Positions 33,712-45,046 are shown, counted from the stretch's first letter. The stretch is DNA of 64,000 nucleotides from Diogma glabrata (GCA_963693315.1 OY856188.1:162166002-162230001), one strand, 5' to 3'. Made by a program: numbers and translations. Notes: generated from the letters alone by a model not told the origin.

Positions 33712-35557
33712 ATACTTTTTTTTTATTCAATGTTAGGCATGTTTAGTGTTAATTTTAATAAATTATAAATTAACGTCTCTGAATATCCGAAGATACCATG
33801 CCAAATAGGGATAAGAATGGAATGGAAAGTAAGTTTATCTGAGGAATTTATGAACGTTAAGTTTAAACCTTTGAGGGAGGAAAAACCTAGGAAGGTAAGG
33901 CATTCCAAAGATGAGAGACTCTGCTGAAAAAGTCACGTTGGAAGGCTACTGTTCTACACCTAATTATTTGAACCATAAAGAGATGGGCTGCTACAGTTGC
34001 TCTGGTGTGACGCGAAAAGTTTGCAGATTTAGGTGAAATCGATTTTATCTCTTCAGAAGCTCGTTCATCCATAATTTATTTTTAAAAAATAGTCAAATCA
34101 GCAACATTTCTTCTGTGCTGCAAAGAATCAAGACCGTTAGGAAGAGTTGACCTACCAATGAGTAGCTCTACGCTGTACAAAATTAAGGCAACTTAAGCTA
34201 CTCAAGTAAGCTCTACCCCATATGTGAGAATAGCATTCTAAGCAGGGACGTATAAAAGATTTATAAACTAAAAGAAGTTGTTCGCTATTGAAAAACTTAC
34301 GACCTCGCCCTAAAAATCCTAACTTTTGAACATTCTTAGAACTAGCATTCTTAGCTAGATTAAAAATATGAGAATTGAACTTCATATTATTTTCAATCTC
34401 AACTCCTAGAAGATGAAAAACGTGATCTACGCAGGTGAAAGAGTCGAAATTTGAACTTGACCATTTTTGATTTTCCTGAAACTTGACATGTAAGTAGTAT
34501 GGACAAAATAAAAATTAAATTTATTTAAAAAAATTTTTAAAGTGCTTAGTTTGAGCATAGGGGGCACCCCAACATGCATTAATTAAATTCCAATTGATCT
34601 TTGACCCTAGCGCCATCTTTAAAAAAGTTTTTTTAATATTTTTATTTAAAAATTAACTATAAAAACAATAAATTAATTTTTTTTCAAACGACTAATTAAT
34701 CATCTGTCAAACAAAAAAAGTTTGATGAAATCGGTATAGCCGTTCTTGAGCAATTTAATTCCAAAGTTACATCGGATAGGCAGAATTTTCATTTTTCATG
34801 CATGTTGGGGTGCCCCCTATGCTCAAACTATGCACTTTAAAAAAAAATGTTATAATAAGTTGTATTTTTTATTTTGTCCTACTTACATGCCAAGTTTCAG
34901 GAAAATCAAAAATGGTCAAGTTTTCACAACTCTGTCTAGAACAAGTTTTTCATCAGAAGTCTGACTTTTTGGGGCCAAACGTTAGTGGAAATGAATTAGG
35001 TGTCGTTATTCTAGAAAAATAACAAACCTGTGTTTTGCTTGTATTAAATTCAACAATGTTAGCAATACTTCAATCCATAATTGTTTTAAGATCAGTGTTA
35101 AGGGAATCTATCAACTTTGATCTACAGTCGCTAAGCGCTAAGGGTGTATATAATTTAGGTGCTTCATGAGACGCATGAAGCGTGCTATCATCAGCAAAAC
35201 TATGTATAGGATGAACCGTAGAATCTTAGAAATCATTTATATAGATAAGAAAAAGAGTAGGAGACAAAGCGGAGCCTTGAGAAACTTCTGCATTAGTTGA
35301 AAAAGTATTTGATGATACACCGTCAACATTGACCCGAAATTTTCGATCAGATATAAAGCTCTCTGTCCAAGATATAAGCTGCTTGTCTAAACCATAGGGT
35401 CTCAATTTGCTTTTACGGTTGTTATGCCTTACTTTGTCAAATGCTTTGGAAATATCAAGACTAACACCGAATGCTTCTCCAAAGTTCTCAAGCGACTTGT
35501 TCCAGATATAAGTGAAAAAATAAAGTAAATCTCCCGCCGTTCTTCATTTTCGAAATC
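33712..35557 (-). pseudogene. LINE A (copy 2), degraded, 5'-truncated
   Basis: The RT part of ORF2 and the 3' UTR of a CR1/Jockey-group LINE. It aligns along its length with LINE A copy 1 (49404-51787): FGVSLDISKAFDK at about 35440-35480, INDF...HPIHSFADDSTLHASHE near 35170-35240, LGFLGRGRKFFNSEQLLLVYKSFIRPCLE (34152-34385), and RTVAFQRDFFSRVSHLWNALPS (33887-34072). Several frameshifts and stops are present. The 3' UTR ends ttaggc...attgaataaaaaaaaa, with a short A tail (T run at 33717-33725). A hairpin element interrupts it at 34439-34935. The 5' end abuts the poly(A) end of LINE B. Confidence 0.85.
34439..34935. mobile_element. Hairpin MITE inside LINE A copy 2
   Basis: cttgaccatttttgattttcctgaaacttg (34455-34484) and ctatgctcaaact... 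blocks at 34545-34580 are repeated in reverse complement at 34790-34925. The LINE coding sequence resumes on both sides. The interior (34590-34780) is AT-rich with no gene. Confidence 0.8.
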
Positions 35558-35635
35558 CATATTTTTTTTTTTTTTAATAAAATGTGTTGTGTAATAGGGT
35601 TTAGAATATGTATCACAACAACACATAAATACCTT

Positions 35636-35770
35636 TTAAGACCTAGGTCTAGACCTGGGTCCCACAACAACTGGCGTTCTGAGGTGTAGATTAACGCTTT
35701 TTTTAAACATATGTGGGTTGAAGCCACCTGAGACTAAGTGTTCCGGCAAACTATTCCATTTGTACGCAGT
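35636..35770 (-). pseudogene. C-terminal extension of the LINE B ORF beyond the premature TGA
   Basis: In frame with the 967-codon ORF: TAYKWNSLPEHLVSGGFNPH, then HLRTPVVVGPRSRPRS and a TAA stop. The homologous LINE A protein has RVSHLWNALPAWVFPDNFNP at this point, so the extension is real coding sequence lost through one point mutation. Confidence 0.85.
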
Positions 35771-38674
35771 TCAGACAAAGAAGTCTCTCTGCGATCTGCC
35801 AGTATGACAGCGCGGGATCTTTACCGTTTCACTGGTTGCGGCAGCCGATTGCTGAGTGGAACGGGGGTAAGAATAAGTTTGAGGCATGATGCCGCTGATT
35901 TCATCTGAGCACTGCTGATGACGATATTTGTAAAAAACAACGAGGTCAGCAACAGTGCGACGATGTTGTAGGGAATCAAGTTTTGATGTCAAAGTTCCAT
36001 CACCTACAATTCGTATAGCTCGCTTTTGAACAGAGTCCAAGAGGGCCAAGATGGAAACAGAGGCAGCACCCCAAACTTGACAGCAGTACTCCATACAGGG
36101 ACGAATATAGGACTTATAAACATGGAGCAATTGGTATGGAGTGAAAAATTTTTTGCATCTATTTAGGAGGCCGAGTTTTTTAGACGCGCTTTTTGCCATC
36201 GCCATTACATGATCGTTCCAGAGTAGGTCATTTGAAACTGTGACACCCAATAAACGAATGTTTTTACATTCACCTATTGGTTCATCACACATACTAAATG
36301 AAATATCTTCGGGGAACTCGGTCTTTAATCTGGAAACAATCAACAGCTGTGTTTTGGTGGAGTTGAAATTGACAAGGTTTTGGTCACCCCAGTCGGCGAC
36401 TTTATTCAGGTCTTTGTTCACGTTTATGGCAGCGTCTCTCCGGGCAGGATTAATTCGTTCGTGCATTTTACCTTTTGAAGGAAGGGGCTCGAACGACTTG
36501 TGCAGAGTACTATCATCTGCAAAACTATTTATTGGGTTGCTGGTGATTTTCAACAATTCGTTGATATAAATCAAAAATAGGGTTGGGGACAATACTGAGC
36601 CTTGGGGTACACCAGCGTTAATTAGTTTAGACTCAGAAGAATATCCGTCTAAGGTTACCGAATTGTATCGGTCGGATAGAAAATTTTGAATCAGCTTCAC
36701 AACATTGGGATGAAAACCGTACGCAACGAGCTTGTTGATTAAGTTGGCATGCCAGACTCGATCGAATGCCTTCGAGATGTCTAAAGCGATAACGTATGTT
36801 TCACCACCTTTATCAAGTATGCTGTTCCAACAATGCGCTACATAGTTTAATAGATCGGTAGTTGATCTTTTGTTTCGAAAACCGTATTGGCTGTCGGATA
36901 TTAAATGATTTTCTTCCAGAAATTCTGAAATATGTGTATTAATATAATGCTCATAGATTTTGGATAGGACCGATAGTAAAGCTATTGGCCTATGATTTGA
37001 GATATCGGATTTTGGTCCCTTTTTGGGGACGGGCTGGACATTTGCCAACTTCCAGCACGAGGGAAATATACCAGATTTGTAGGATTGGTACAATATTTTA
37101 GTTAAAGTTGGTGCAAGTTCTTTGGAAAAGGTTTTTAAAATAATGGGTGGAATATTGTCCATTCCTGATGCTTTGTTGATGTTTAACCCTTTTAAAAGTT
37201 TAGCGACTATTTTGGGTTTGAAGTGAAGTTCATTCATATTAACTCCTGAAGACTGGATTTGGGGCATTTCTTTAGGATTTTCCAAAACAGTGGAGTTCAG
37301 AGCAAAGCGTTCAGCGAACAAGTTAGCTTTTCTTGCGGGATCATTGACGATTAAATCACCATCAATAATAGGGGGAATATAAAATTTTGTACCAGAATTT
37401 AAAGAATTAATGGCACTGTAGAAACTCTTGTCAGAAACAGACATAGACGTAAGTTTTGAGGCTTTCGCTCTGTCAATTTCGGACTTTTCGTTTGAGATAA
37501 TCTGATTAGATATTTTGTTGGCCTTTAGATATTGGGATCGATTAGTGGGAGTTTTGTTATGAATCCAAATATTAAATGATCTACGTTTGTTTCTAAGTGC
37601 CATTTTGGCAGCTTTCGAATACAAGTATTTTTGTTTGGGTTTTACTATGGAGAAAGGGACAAATTTATTGATAGCAAATTGCATGGTTTCTGTAAAGTTT
37701 TGAGCAGAAACATTTACATTGTCAGTGTAAAAACAATGACGGTCGAAAGGGAAACCATGGAAAAAATTTTGAAGACCACTCTTATCCATTTTTGAGTAGT
37801 GAAATATTTTACGGGGTTTGGGAGCTGTAGTTTTAAGTAAATCAGTTTTGATAACTGATGAGATTAAATAATGATCAGAATTTCCAATACTACCTTTCGC
37901 AACATCGACACTCGTAATATCTGGCATTGTGGTAAGATAGAGATCTAGTAGAAAACTATTATCACCGCCATTACGGGGAGTGAAAGTCGGGCTTTTAACA
38001 ATTTGGAATAGGCCCTGAGACACGGCAAAAATTTCTGCCAGTTTTCCACTATTGTCAACATCGTCGGTCGATTTGGAGAATTCCAACCATGATTTGTTGT
38101 GGACGTTGAAGTCACCGGTAACGATAACTTCACAATTAGGGGACTTTGCTCTAATCTCGTCCATAATTTTTGTCAGTATATTAAAAAAGTTTGGGTTACG
38201 TTTGTTAGGGGACCGGTGTAAAGCTATTGTAAAAAAAGTCATTTCTGGAAGACAAATCTTTAAAACCATTGTATTGAAGCCGTCACCGTGTAGTTCAAAA
38301 TTTGGAAAGCGCGTGTACGCAACACTCTCATGAATGAATGCGCATACGCCCTGATGGAGTTTGAAAGCTGATTCGAGCCTATATTTGGAATTAAGCGATT
38401 CTATAAAGAGAAAATTTTCAGAAACTTGTGTTTCTGTAAGGAATAGAATGTTCGGTTTGTCGTGCTCAAGATGATGTTGCACGTGGTCATGGTTAGCGTT
38501 CAATCCGCAGATGTTTTGAACATGTATTTTAAAATTTTTTATTGATTCATATATGTTTTGTCCCTGCAAATTCCGTGGACATGCCGCTTTATGGGCGGGT
38601 GGATTGCGCAAATTTGCTTTACCACTTGCAGACTTATTTTTTTTCGGTTGTACTGCTATATATATATATATCAA
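35771..38674 (-). CDS. LINE B endonuclease-reverse transcriptase (ORF2), one premature stop
   Basis: 967 codons of a CR1/Jockey-group ORF2 protein. The apurinic-type endonuclease lies at about residues 50-285: HVQNICGLNAN, FLTETQV, VTGDFNVHNKSW, then GNSDHYLISS. The RT lies at about residues 510-770: SGMDNIPPIILK, NHRPIALLSV, QYGFRNKRSTTDLL, catalytic VIALDISKAFDRVWH, AGVPQGSVLSPTLFL and catalytic SFADDSTLH. A C-terminal domain with RPCMEYCCQVWGAA follows. The ORF stops after SQRDFFV at a TGA, but the same frame continues TAYKWNSLPEHLVSGGF to a TAA at 35636, so the true protein is about 45 residues longer. The listed start lies in a TA repeat; a later Met may be used. It is otherwise intact and looks recently active. 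Confidence 0.9.
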   Translation of the reverse strand: MIYIYIAVQPKKNKSASGKANLRNPPAHKAACPRNLQGQNIYESIKNFKIHVQNICGLNANHDHVQHHLEHDKPNILFLTETQVSENFLFIESLNSKYRLESAFKLHQGVCAFIHESVAYTRFPNFELHGDGFNTMVLKICLPEMTFFTIALHRSPNKRNPNFFNILTKIMDEIRAKSPNCEVIVTGDFNVHNKSWLEFSKSTDDVDNSGKLAEIFAVSQGLFQIVKSPTFTPRNGGDNSFLLDLYLTTMPDITSVDVAKGSIGNSDHYLISSVIKTDLLKTTAPKPRKIFHYSKMDKSGLQNFFHGFPFDRHCFYTDNVNVSAQNFTETMQFAINKFVPFSIVKPKQKYLYSKAAKMALRNKRRSFNIWIHNKTPTNRSQYLKANKISNQIISNEKSEIDRAKASKLTSMSVSDKSFYSAINSLNSGTKFYIPPIIDGDLIVNDPARKANLFAERFALNSTVLENPKEMPQIQSSGVNMNELHFKPKIVAKLLKGLNINKASGMDNIPPIILKTFSKELAPTLTKILYQSYKSGIFPSCWKLANVQPVPKKGPKSDISNHRPIALLSVLSKIYEHYINTHISEFLEENHLISDSQYGFRNKRSTTDLLNYVAHCWNSILDKGGETYVIALDISKAFDRVWHANLINKLVAYGFHPNVVKLIQNFLSDRYNSVTLDGYSSESKLINAGVPQGSVLSPTLFLIYINELLKITSNPINSFADDSTLHKSFEPLPSKGKMHERINPARRDAAINVNKDLNKVADWGDQNLVNFNSTKTQLLIVSRLKTEFPEDISFSMCDEPIGECKNIRLLGVTVSNDLLWNDHVMAMAKSASKKLGLLNRCKKFFTPYQLLHVYKSYIRPCMEYCCQVWGAASVSILALLDSVQKRAIRIVGDGTLTSKLDSLQHRRTVADLVVFYKYRHQQCSDEISGIMPQTYSYPRSTQQSAAATSETVKIPRCHTGRSQRDFFV

Positions 38675-39175
38675 AATTTTTATTTTATTTTTTTGTGTTT
38701 TATTTTAAAATGCATAACTAAGTAAAAAATCCTATCATACTACAAATATGACATATGCCAATATTTCATGATAAGATGAAGAAATAATAACAAAATAATA
38801 AGTGAAAAACAAATTGTGAGAAATTTGCAGAACACAAAACAAAACTAAATGCCAATAATCCAGCTGATGCAGCGCACCCCAGACGCACCACCTTAAACGA
38901 GGCACAAAGCCCATACATAACTACGTGTTGGTTCGATTCCTCGGAAGAGCTAATGAGTGGTACCGTTTCGGAACGCTGCCCAGCTAAGACTGGAAGTGCT
39001 GCCGTTGACTAATTAAAGTTCGTCCACCAGCACCCTAAGATATCATCTTGGCTAATGACATCTCCTGCCATTGCCAGTGGTATGTGATATCTCACGCTAA
39101 CTCATATGTCAATGGCAGGGACTGGAGTACGCAGGGTAGTCAAACCCGTAGATCAACATTGATCATAATCGATCA

Positions 39176-39590
39176 AAATCGATCCCTCCTGCTGCTGATA
39201 TAGCTGCTGAAAAAATCTTAGGGTTTAGAAATGGGAAGAATTCTGATTAGATTAAATCAAACAAAACTAAATATAAATTGAAATAATAACAAATTTGTAA
39301 ATGAACATTAAAATGCATTGCTCCAATCAACTATCTTTTATAATAAAAACAACATGAATTTTTTAACCACAAATATTAGGTAATACAAAAAGTATCCGCC
39401 ATTGCTTGTTCATTTTTTCCAATTTTCTTTATTGAATATTAATTTTAATCAATTACGCAGATGGCAGATATCATTATTATCTTAAATTGGAGTAGAATTT
39501 CCGTGGTTTATTGGCAAAAATCTATCGACAAAACACGGGTTCTGCGTTCACTTTCATTATCCTCATGACTAAACTTAAACTTCTCCACTT
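39176..39590. other. Non-coding stretch
   Basis: gatcataatcgatcaaaatcgatcc near 39160-39185 is a small internal repeat. Nothing else recognised. Confidence 0.4.
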
Positions 39591-39593
39591 TTT

Positions 39594-41207
39594 GAAGTGA
39601 AAACTTCTTTAGGCGCACCATACACAGATTTTTCCGTAGGTAGTAAATTAAACTGATTCGTCAGCATTTCTATCATTTATCAATTTATCAATCTATATGT
39701 TCTTAACGTTTCAAATTGCGTTGTGGATATCGTGCTCGACTGATGTGCTGTAGGTTGTGAGTTCAACGCCTGGTTGGTACATATTTTGTTTTGTTTTTTT
39801 TTAATTTTTATTAAATACCATTGAAATTATTTTTTTTTTATTCATGAATTCATAAAAATAATAAAAATTTTTTTATACGAATTTTAACAAATTGATCTAT
39901 AACGCAGTTTTTTAAAGTTAAGTCGTTGCCACATGACAAAAATGTTTGCCGGATTGCTAGCAACGATTTTCTTATTTTTGATTAATCGAAAACCTGCTTT
40001 ATTTGGATATTATGCCAAATGTAGGGTAAATTAGAATACCTATCGATTAAAATTGACAAAGCTTATTATTAAATTAGTTTTAATTGATGAATTTTCCAAA
40101 AATAATTTTGCACAATTTCTACTGCCGATAGAAATAAAAAATCGTTCATAAATCTCCACTGATTTTTTGGAGAATTATGAACGATTTTTGTAGAATTATG
40201 ACCGATTTTTTTTATCGTTCGGATTTAACCTCACATCGTAGTATTTTTCATTTTGAAAGTTTTTTGTTTTTGTGATTGATTTTAATTTACGTTGAGTTTG
40301 TTTTAAATTAAAATTTTAGAAATATAACAACATTCATAATAAACGTTTTCATTTCAAATTCAATATAACAATTCATATTTTTTTTGCAAACTGTCATTTT
40401 TAGTGTTGTTGTAAATATCGCCGATAAATTTTTGGTTCATGTGGCACATTTTACTTAAAACGACCGAATTCGTTCATTTATATTTTGCATGTGGCATGGC
40501 TTTAATATTGCTACTGTCTTTTACAATTTGCATTTGAGTCATCATGCTAAATAAATATTGAATATATATAAAATTGAAAGTATGTATGGCTGTTTATGCT
40601 TTCTGCATTAATACATTAATCATCATGAAAATTTATGAAGTTGTTGTGTACGCTTAGTTTTTGCTTTTTATTTAACTATCGTTTTAAACGGTAGTTTGCT
40701 TTGATCAATGTTTTTTGTTGAACACAAGGTTTAGAAATTAAAAATAACGTTAGATAGTATAACCTGAAGGCTGAAACAATTACATTTGTATATCAAAATT
40801 ATATGTATTAGAATTTTATCATTTTCACTAAATATGTTGTCGGTTTAGAATTGTATGTAATACATGTTTCTAAAATGAAGTGAAGACTTAATACTTGTAA
40901 CTTGATACTTGATAAAATCGATTATATCGATTTAAAGCTCACAAAATTACGAGACGGAAATCGCATAAATTCTATATCAAAGAAGCATAGCTTATGTATG
41001 ATTAAACTTGGATGCCAATCATGATAAATAAAATAATTAAAAATGGTGGCACTTAGCCGATAGTGATTTGCAAACGGCAACAATGCGCATTAATACCAAT
41101 GAATTTGCTTAGCTGTCCGCAGAAAGATTTGTAAAATTTAAACTTGTTGATCTATGGGTGTGACAACCACGCGTACTTTAGTCCCTGCTATTGGTATATG
41201 AGTGCTA
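39594..41207 (+). repeat. Repeat R1 (copy 1), empty of LINE A
   Basis: Direct-orientation match to 48664-52190 once LINE A is removed. It starts at the palindromic gaagtgaaaacttc (39594-39607) and ends with the first 65 bp of the LINE B 5' UTR (41143-41207). The 39920-40505 part is absent from copy 2. It holds a tRNA-like stretch at 39715-39775 (gtgctcgactgatg ... gtgagttcaacgcctgg). No coding sequence recognised. Confidence 0.8.
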
Positions 41208-41328
41208 TTTTGACAATTCTTTGGGTTAAATTGTGAGGTTTGTGTGTGTAGTTAGTGGTTTATCGTTCTGACTTGTTTCTCATTTATTCTAATAATAATC
41301 TACTAATACGATCCAAATACTACTAATA

Positions 41329-41400
41329 CGATATCAATTGATTGCGATTGCCAATGAAGTTTTCACTTCTGCCGTGCGGTCTTAAGCACACTCTCTGTTT
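41329..41400 (+). repeat. 73-bp direct repeat, copy 1
   Basis: cgatatcaattgattgcgattgccaatgaagttttcacttctgccg... recurs almost identically at 42124-42196, 795 bp away. Confidence 0.95.
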
Positions 41401-42123
41401 TTTGCATGGATTTTCCTTTTTTATAATAAAAATGCATGATTTCCATATTTTCTCAGAAATTCAGAGTTATGCATTTTCATGTAAAGAATAATTTTTTACA
41501 TTTTTATGTAAAGAATTAGTAAATAATAGTTTTTTACGTAAAGAATATAAAGAATGTAAAAAATGATTAATAAATGTAAAGACTTTTACTTTCAACTGAT
41601 TTTTACAGCTCCTCTAAGGAGACAAAACTTGTGCCTAGTTCCAACAATGGTAATACAAATTTTGGATTGAAAAGAATTACGAATTTCGGTCTCTATAAAA
41701 TATTTTCCCGCTTTAATCATAGAAAAAGCAAGGATTGGAAATCATAAATTATGTATTAAAATTCAAAATTTATTACAATAAAATTAACAGTTTAACTACA
41801 ATAACATCAATTTGTTGAATACAACACATATAACAAGCTTGATTTACAATAGCTATTATTTTCAGTATACAAATTATCAAAGACAGGCTTTACCTGCCAA
41901 TTGATAAAATGAAGAATGTCCGAACCCTAGTTTTCAACCATTTAACTTAAGAATTTATATTAAAGAAAATGTTTGTTGAGATGTCACATATATAAGCTGT
42001 CTTTGTATTCAAAAACAAATGTTATTTTTAAAATTTTAGTTGTACAAACAAATGATTGATTTCAAAATTCGATATTTCTGGCATCGTGAAATTGTTTATT
42101 TATATTTTAACAAGTTTGAGATA

Positions 42124-42196
42124 CGATATCAATTGATTGCGATTGCCAATGAAGTTTTCACTTCTGCCGTGCGGTCTTAAGCCTACACTCTGTTTT
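42124..42196 (+). repeat. 73-bp direct repeat, copy 2
   Basis: Near-identical to 41329-41400. The shared tail (ttttcacttctg.cgg...ctctgtttttt) is also echoed at 52605-52650. Confidence 0.95.
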
Positions 42197-43267
42197 TTAT
42201 TTATTTATTTAATAATATTTAATAAATATTTTATATGTAACGGCGTTCCAAAAGTTATTAAAGATTAGTTTACAAGAATAGCACAAAAACATTTACAAAA
42301 ATAGTAAACAAAAACGTTTATTTAATTAAATTAAAACAATATATTCACATTTATGTAGAAGAAATTATTTTTGTAACAGAAACAGAATTTTTATAAAAAC
42401 TTATTACAACTCTTAACAGCCAAAGTTTTTTTAGATTAAAAACAAAATCTAAGTTTTATATTTTTATTACACAAAGACATTGTGCAGTTCGCTACACATT
42501 GACTTCTTGCCTAAAAAGCTGATGTGTTTATTTAGCATAAACTGAACGTATTGATCATATTGCACAAATCTAAATTTCTTCTCTATAAAATTTGAAGTAC
42601 ATAATTGAAAAGATTTAGTTTTACTTTGATTGTGCTATTTTGCTAGTCAGCTTAATTGTACACATTACCTATATTTTTGTTTGTTAATTGAAGAAAATAA
42701 ATTCTTTACCAACTTCCAATACTTCTTTTTTGTAACCTTTTCGGTGTTTACGAGAAAACAAATAACATACTATACTGATTTAGATTTCAAGGATCTAATA
42801 AATCTTTTTTACAAAATTTATCTTCCTGTTTTTAAACTCTTATTACTTAATCTTATGATGTTTTCTTAACAGCAACAGAAATTGCTATTGATTCTAGAAC
42901 TAAATTTATCTCTCGATTTCTTTTTAAATGAATAATGATATAAATAAAATAAAAGAAATACAATAAATAACTTAATTCGTAGAAAATAATGGAAAATGCT
43001 TTATCCACGACTACTAAAGAATATATGCTTTCCATGCGTATGTCTTCCATTGTAATTTTATTTATTCCACAACTAGTGAATTTGATTAAAATTCTTTAAC
43101 AGCTCTATAGTTTATTAAATATTCCCCTAACAAATTAAACAACAAACTTGTTTTGTTTTTCGCTATCTTTGATGTTTTTGTTTCAATATGGCGATACAAA
43201 TTTTTGCATGAAAACTGGAAATTAAACGAAATATTTACCGTCGTGGATAAAATAGCATCTTGCATTC

Positions 43268-43367
43268 GCTTAAGATGACGGCAATTCTTCACTCAGATGA
43301 TTCCCTTTAATCGCTTCGCTCGTTGCGGGAAACTTCATCCTCGTGAAGAATTGCCTTCATTCTAAGC
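43268..43367. repeat. Hairpin, 18-25-bp arms
   Basis: atgacggcaattcttcac (43275-43292) pairs with gtgaagaattgccttcat (43343-43360) at 17 of 18 positions, and the match extends outward with gcttaag/ctaagc. Confidence 0.85.
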
Positions 43368-43524
43368 TCATACAAGAATCTACTATTAGTATATTATTTT
43401 TATTGATCTTTTTATATATATTATTTTTTTTTCATTTCGCAATAAAAGAAAAGCATAATCAATCATATGATTTTGTTTTGGAGTTCTTTGATATTTAACA
43501 AAAAAATAATCAAATTTTTCTCAC

Positions 43525-43816
43525 CTTAAACACTTCCCAAGTAGCGGAAAATGGTAGCACAGCAATCCCAACTAATAAATCAGCTACTGCTAAGCTCACA
43601 ATAAAAAAATTCGTAACACTTCTCAATTTATGTGAACAAAACACAGCTCCAATAACTAAACAATTACCAACTATTACAAGAACGTTTATGAAGGCCAATA
43701 TGGAAAGTGTTATTAAATTTCCTGGTTCCGTCCATTCCACGGATTCTAGTAAACTTGAACACTCTGATTCATTCATGGCGTTGCAAAAGGCAGAGAATCT
43801 ATTATTCTTTGGCCAC
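43525..43816 (-). CDS. Dop1R2: Dopamine receptor Dop1R2/DAMB-type, first coding exon
   Basis: This exon encodes the extracellular N-terminus and the first two membrane helices of a class A amine GPCR. Translation starts at the ATG at 43776 (MNESECSSL, with an N-glycosylation sequon at Asn2). TM1 is [20 protein letters not shown] with the conserved GN pair. The intracellular loop SHKLRSVTN follows, then TM2 [20 protein letters not shown] with the conserved LAVAD Asp, and FSATWEVFK, which matches the insect D1-like receptor DAMB. The exon ends in phase 0 at AAG|GTGAGA (donor 43523-43524). A consensus acceptor, TATTTTCAG, precedes 43816, so 43777-43816 is 5' UTR and at least one upstream non-coding exon is expected. 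The next coding exon (TM3) was not found in the window. Confidence 0.85.
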
Positions 43817-43819
43817 CTG

Positions 43820-44260
43820 AAAATAGAAAAAAAAGATTAATATTATCTTAAATTCATAAATCTTAATTTTTATTTCACAAAATATTTTTGGCTTTGTCAA
43901 GTCCTAGTGTAATTTAACGGTTGCGACAAAATTCTAGCAATAAACAAGTCGAAAAATAATGTGAAAAGTTATTTATGGTTGCGTTAAAACTATTAATTTT
44001 TTTTCGGTTTAAGGAATGAGAAGAGGAAGATTAAATTTTTTTTTTGTAACACATGCCTAAAAAATATTCAATTTTGTACTAGAATAGAATAAAAGAAAAA
44101 ACTACTTTTCAGTAGTTTTTTCTTTTATTCTCCCTGCGGTCGTGCGGCAAACTAACTCTTGTTTGGAAAACGCATTCGCACTAGTAACACATTCTACTAT
44201 TAACTACTATCTTGAGAAATCGTCATTATTTACTTGAATGCCCAAATGAGAAGTAGTTTT
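43820..44260. other. Intron sequence 5' of the receptor exon
   Basis: AT-rich; holds only the hairpin at 44087-44130. Confidence 0.5.
44087..44130. repeat. Perfect 19-bp-arm hairpin
   Basis: gaataaaagaaaaaactac and gtagttttttcttttattc are exact complements around a 6-nt loop, ttttca. Confidence 0.98.
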
Positions 44261-44267
44261 TCTCAAC

Positions 44268-44487
44268 CTAAAGCCGTAATTAGACTATTGCAGAACTCTG
44301 CAATATTTGTGCAATATTCGTGCAATGGTAGTGTGTAAAATGTTCATTGCAGAAAAGTTTGGCAATGAATGAGTCATTGCAATGTTTTGCAATGAGTTCA
44401 TTGCCAAACTTTTCTGCAATGAATATTTTACACACAACCATTGCAGAAATATTGCAGAGTTTTGCAATAGTCTAACTGCGGCTTTAG
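44268..44487. mobile_element. Palindromic MITE, 220 bp, rich in gcaatg
   Basis: ctaaagccgtaattagactattgcagaact... is mirrored by ...gcaatagtctaactgcggctttag. The arms are about 105 bp with few mismatches. gcaatg/cattgc recurs many times, so each arm is also internally repetitive. tcaa occurs outside both ends and may be a duplication. Confidence 0.9.
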
Positions 44488-44798
44488 TCAATAATAATAA
44501 CAAAAAATTACCTAGGTTAATAATGACAAATTTTCTTTTATTTTTAAATAAAATGAACAAAAAAAAAACACAAACAAATAATAATTGCATTCTTTTGTTT
44601 CGTTTTATTTGTATGAAACTAAACTTCCAGGCTACTTGATATTTTAATATATTTAAAAAATAAAATGGAAATTAACTAATATCAAAACCTAATCACAGTA
44701 AATATGGTAGTAAGTGTTAGTAGTTAAAAAAATTATATATATACCTCGGTTGAGAAGACTAATATAGACCTCGATCATTATATCCCTCGGCGCTACGC

Positions 44799-45046
44799 GA
44801 TCTTGTAAATTTGCTACCACATTTTTTTTTTTTACTGTGGAGGTTGGAAATTTGTTTTAGAATACGAGGGTAAGCTTGTCCAACCAAAATGTGTTTGCTA
44901 TTGTTGAGTCCGACAACTGACATTTTGGATGTTTGGGTTGTCGGACTAGACAATAGCAGACAAATTGTTGTCGGACAAGGTTAACCTTGTGTTCTAAATC
45001 AAATTTCCAACCCCCATATTCAAAAAAAACAAAAATTTACAAGATC
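44799..45046. mobile_element. Palindromic MITE, 248 bp
   Basis: The ends are gatcttgtaaattt and aaatttacaagatc. Inner matching blocks include aggttggaaatttg/caaatttccaacc and cttgtccaacc/gtcggacaagg. A nested gtccgacaac/gttgtcgga pair sits near the centre (44908-44946). Confidence 0.85.

Larger units (their letters stand above)
35562..39175 (-). mobile_element. LINE B, near full-length non-LTR retrotransposon
   Basis: Reading on the minus strand: 5' UTR (39175-38675) starting gttgatctacggg, a (TA)n patch, one long ORF, a 3' UTR (acaacaacacataaa region) and a poly(A) tail (T run 35562-35574). The 5' boundary is supported by three other copies that start at the same point (41143, 52127 and 53283). 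The 5' UTR holds a B-box-like ggttcgattcc on the plus strand at 38931. No separate ORF1 is present. Confidence 0.8.
41208..43250. other. Non-coding stretch with one long direct repeat
   Basis: AT-rich; no gene recognised. The only structure seen is the 73-bp direct repeat listed separately. Confidence 0.5.

Noticed and set aside
36240..38333. Plus-strand open frames within LINE B
   Set aside because: Antisense shadows of the 967-codon minus-strand ORF.
38931..38945. tRNA gene at ggttcgattcc
   Set aside because: Only a B box is present in the LINE B 5' UTR; no A box or foldable tRNA around it.
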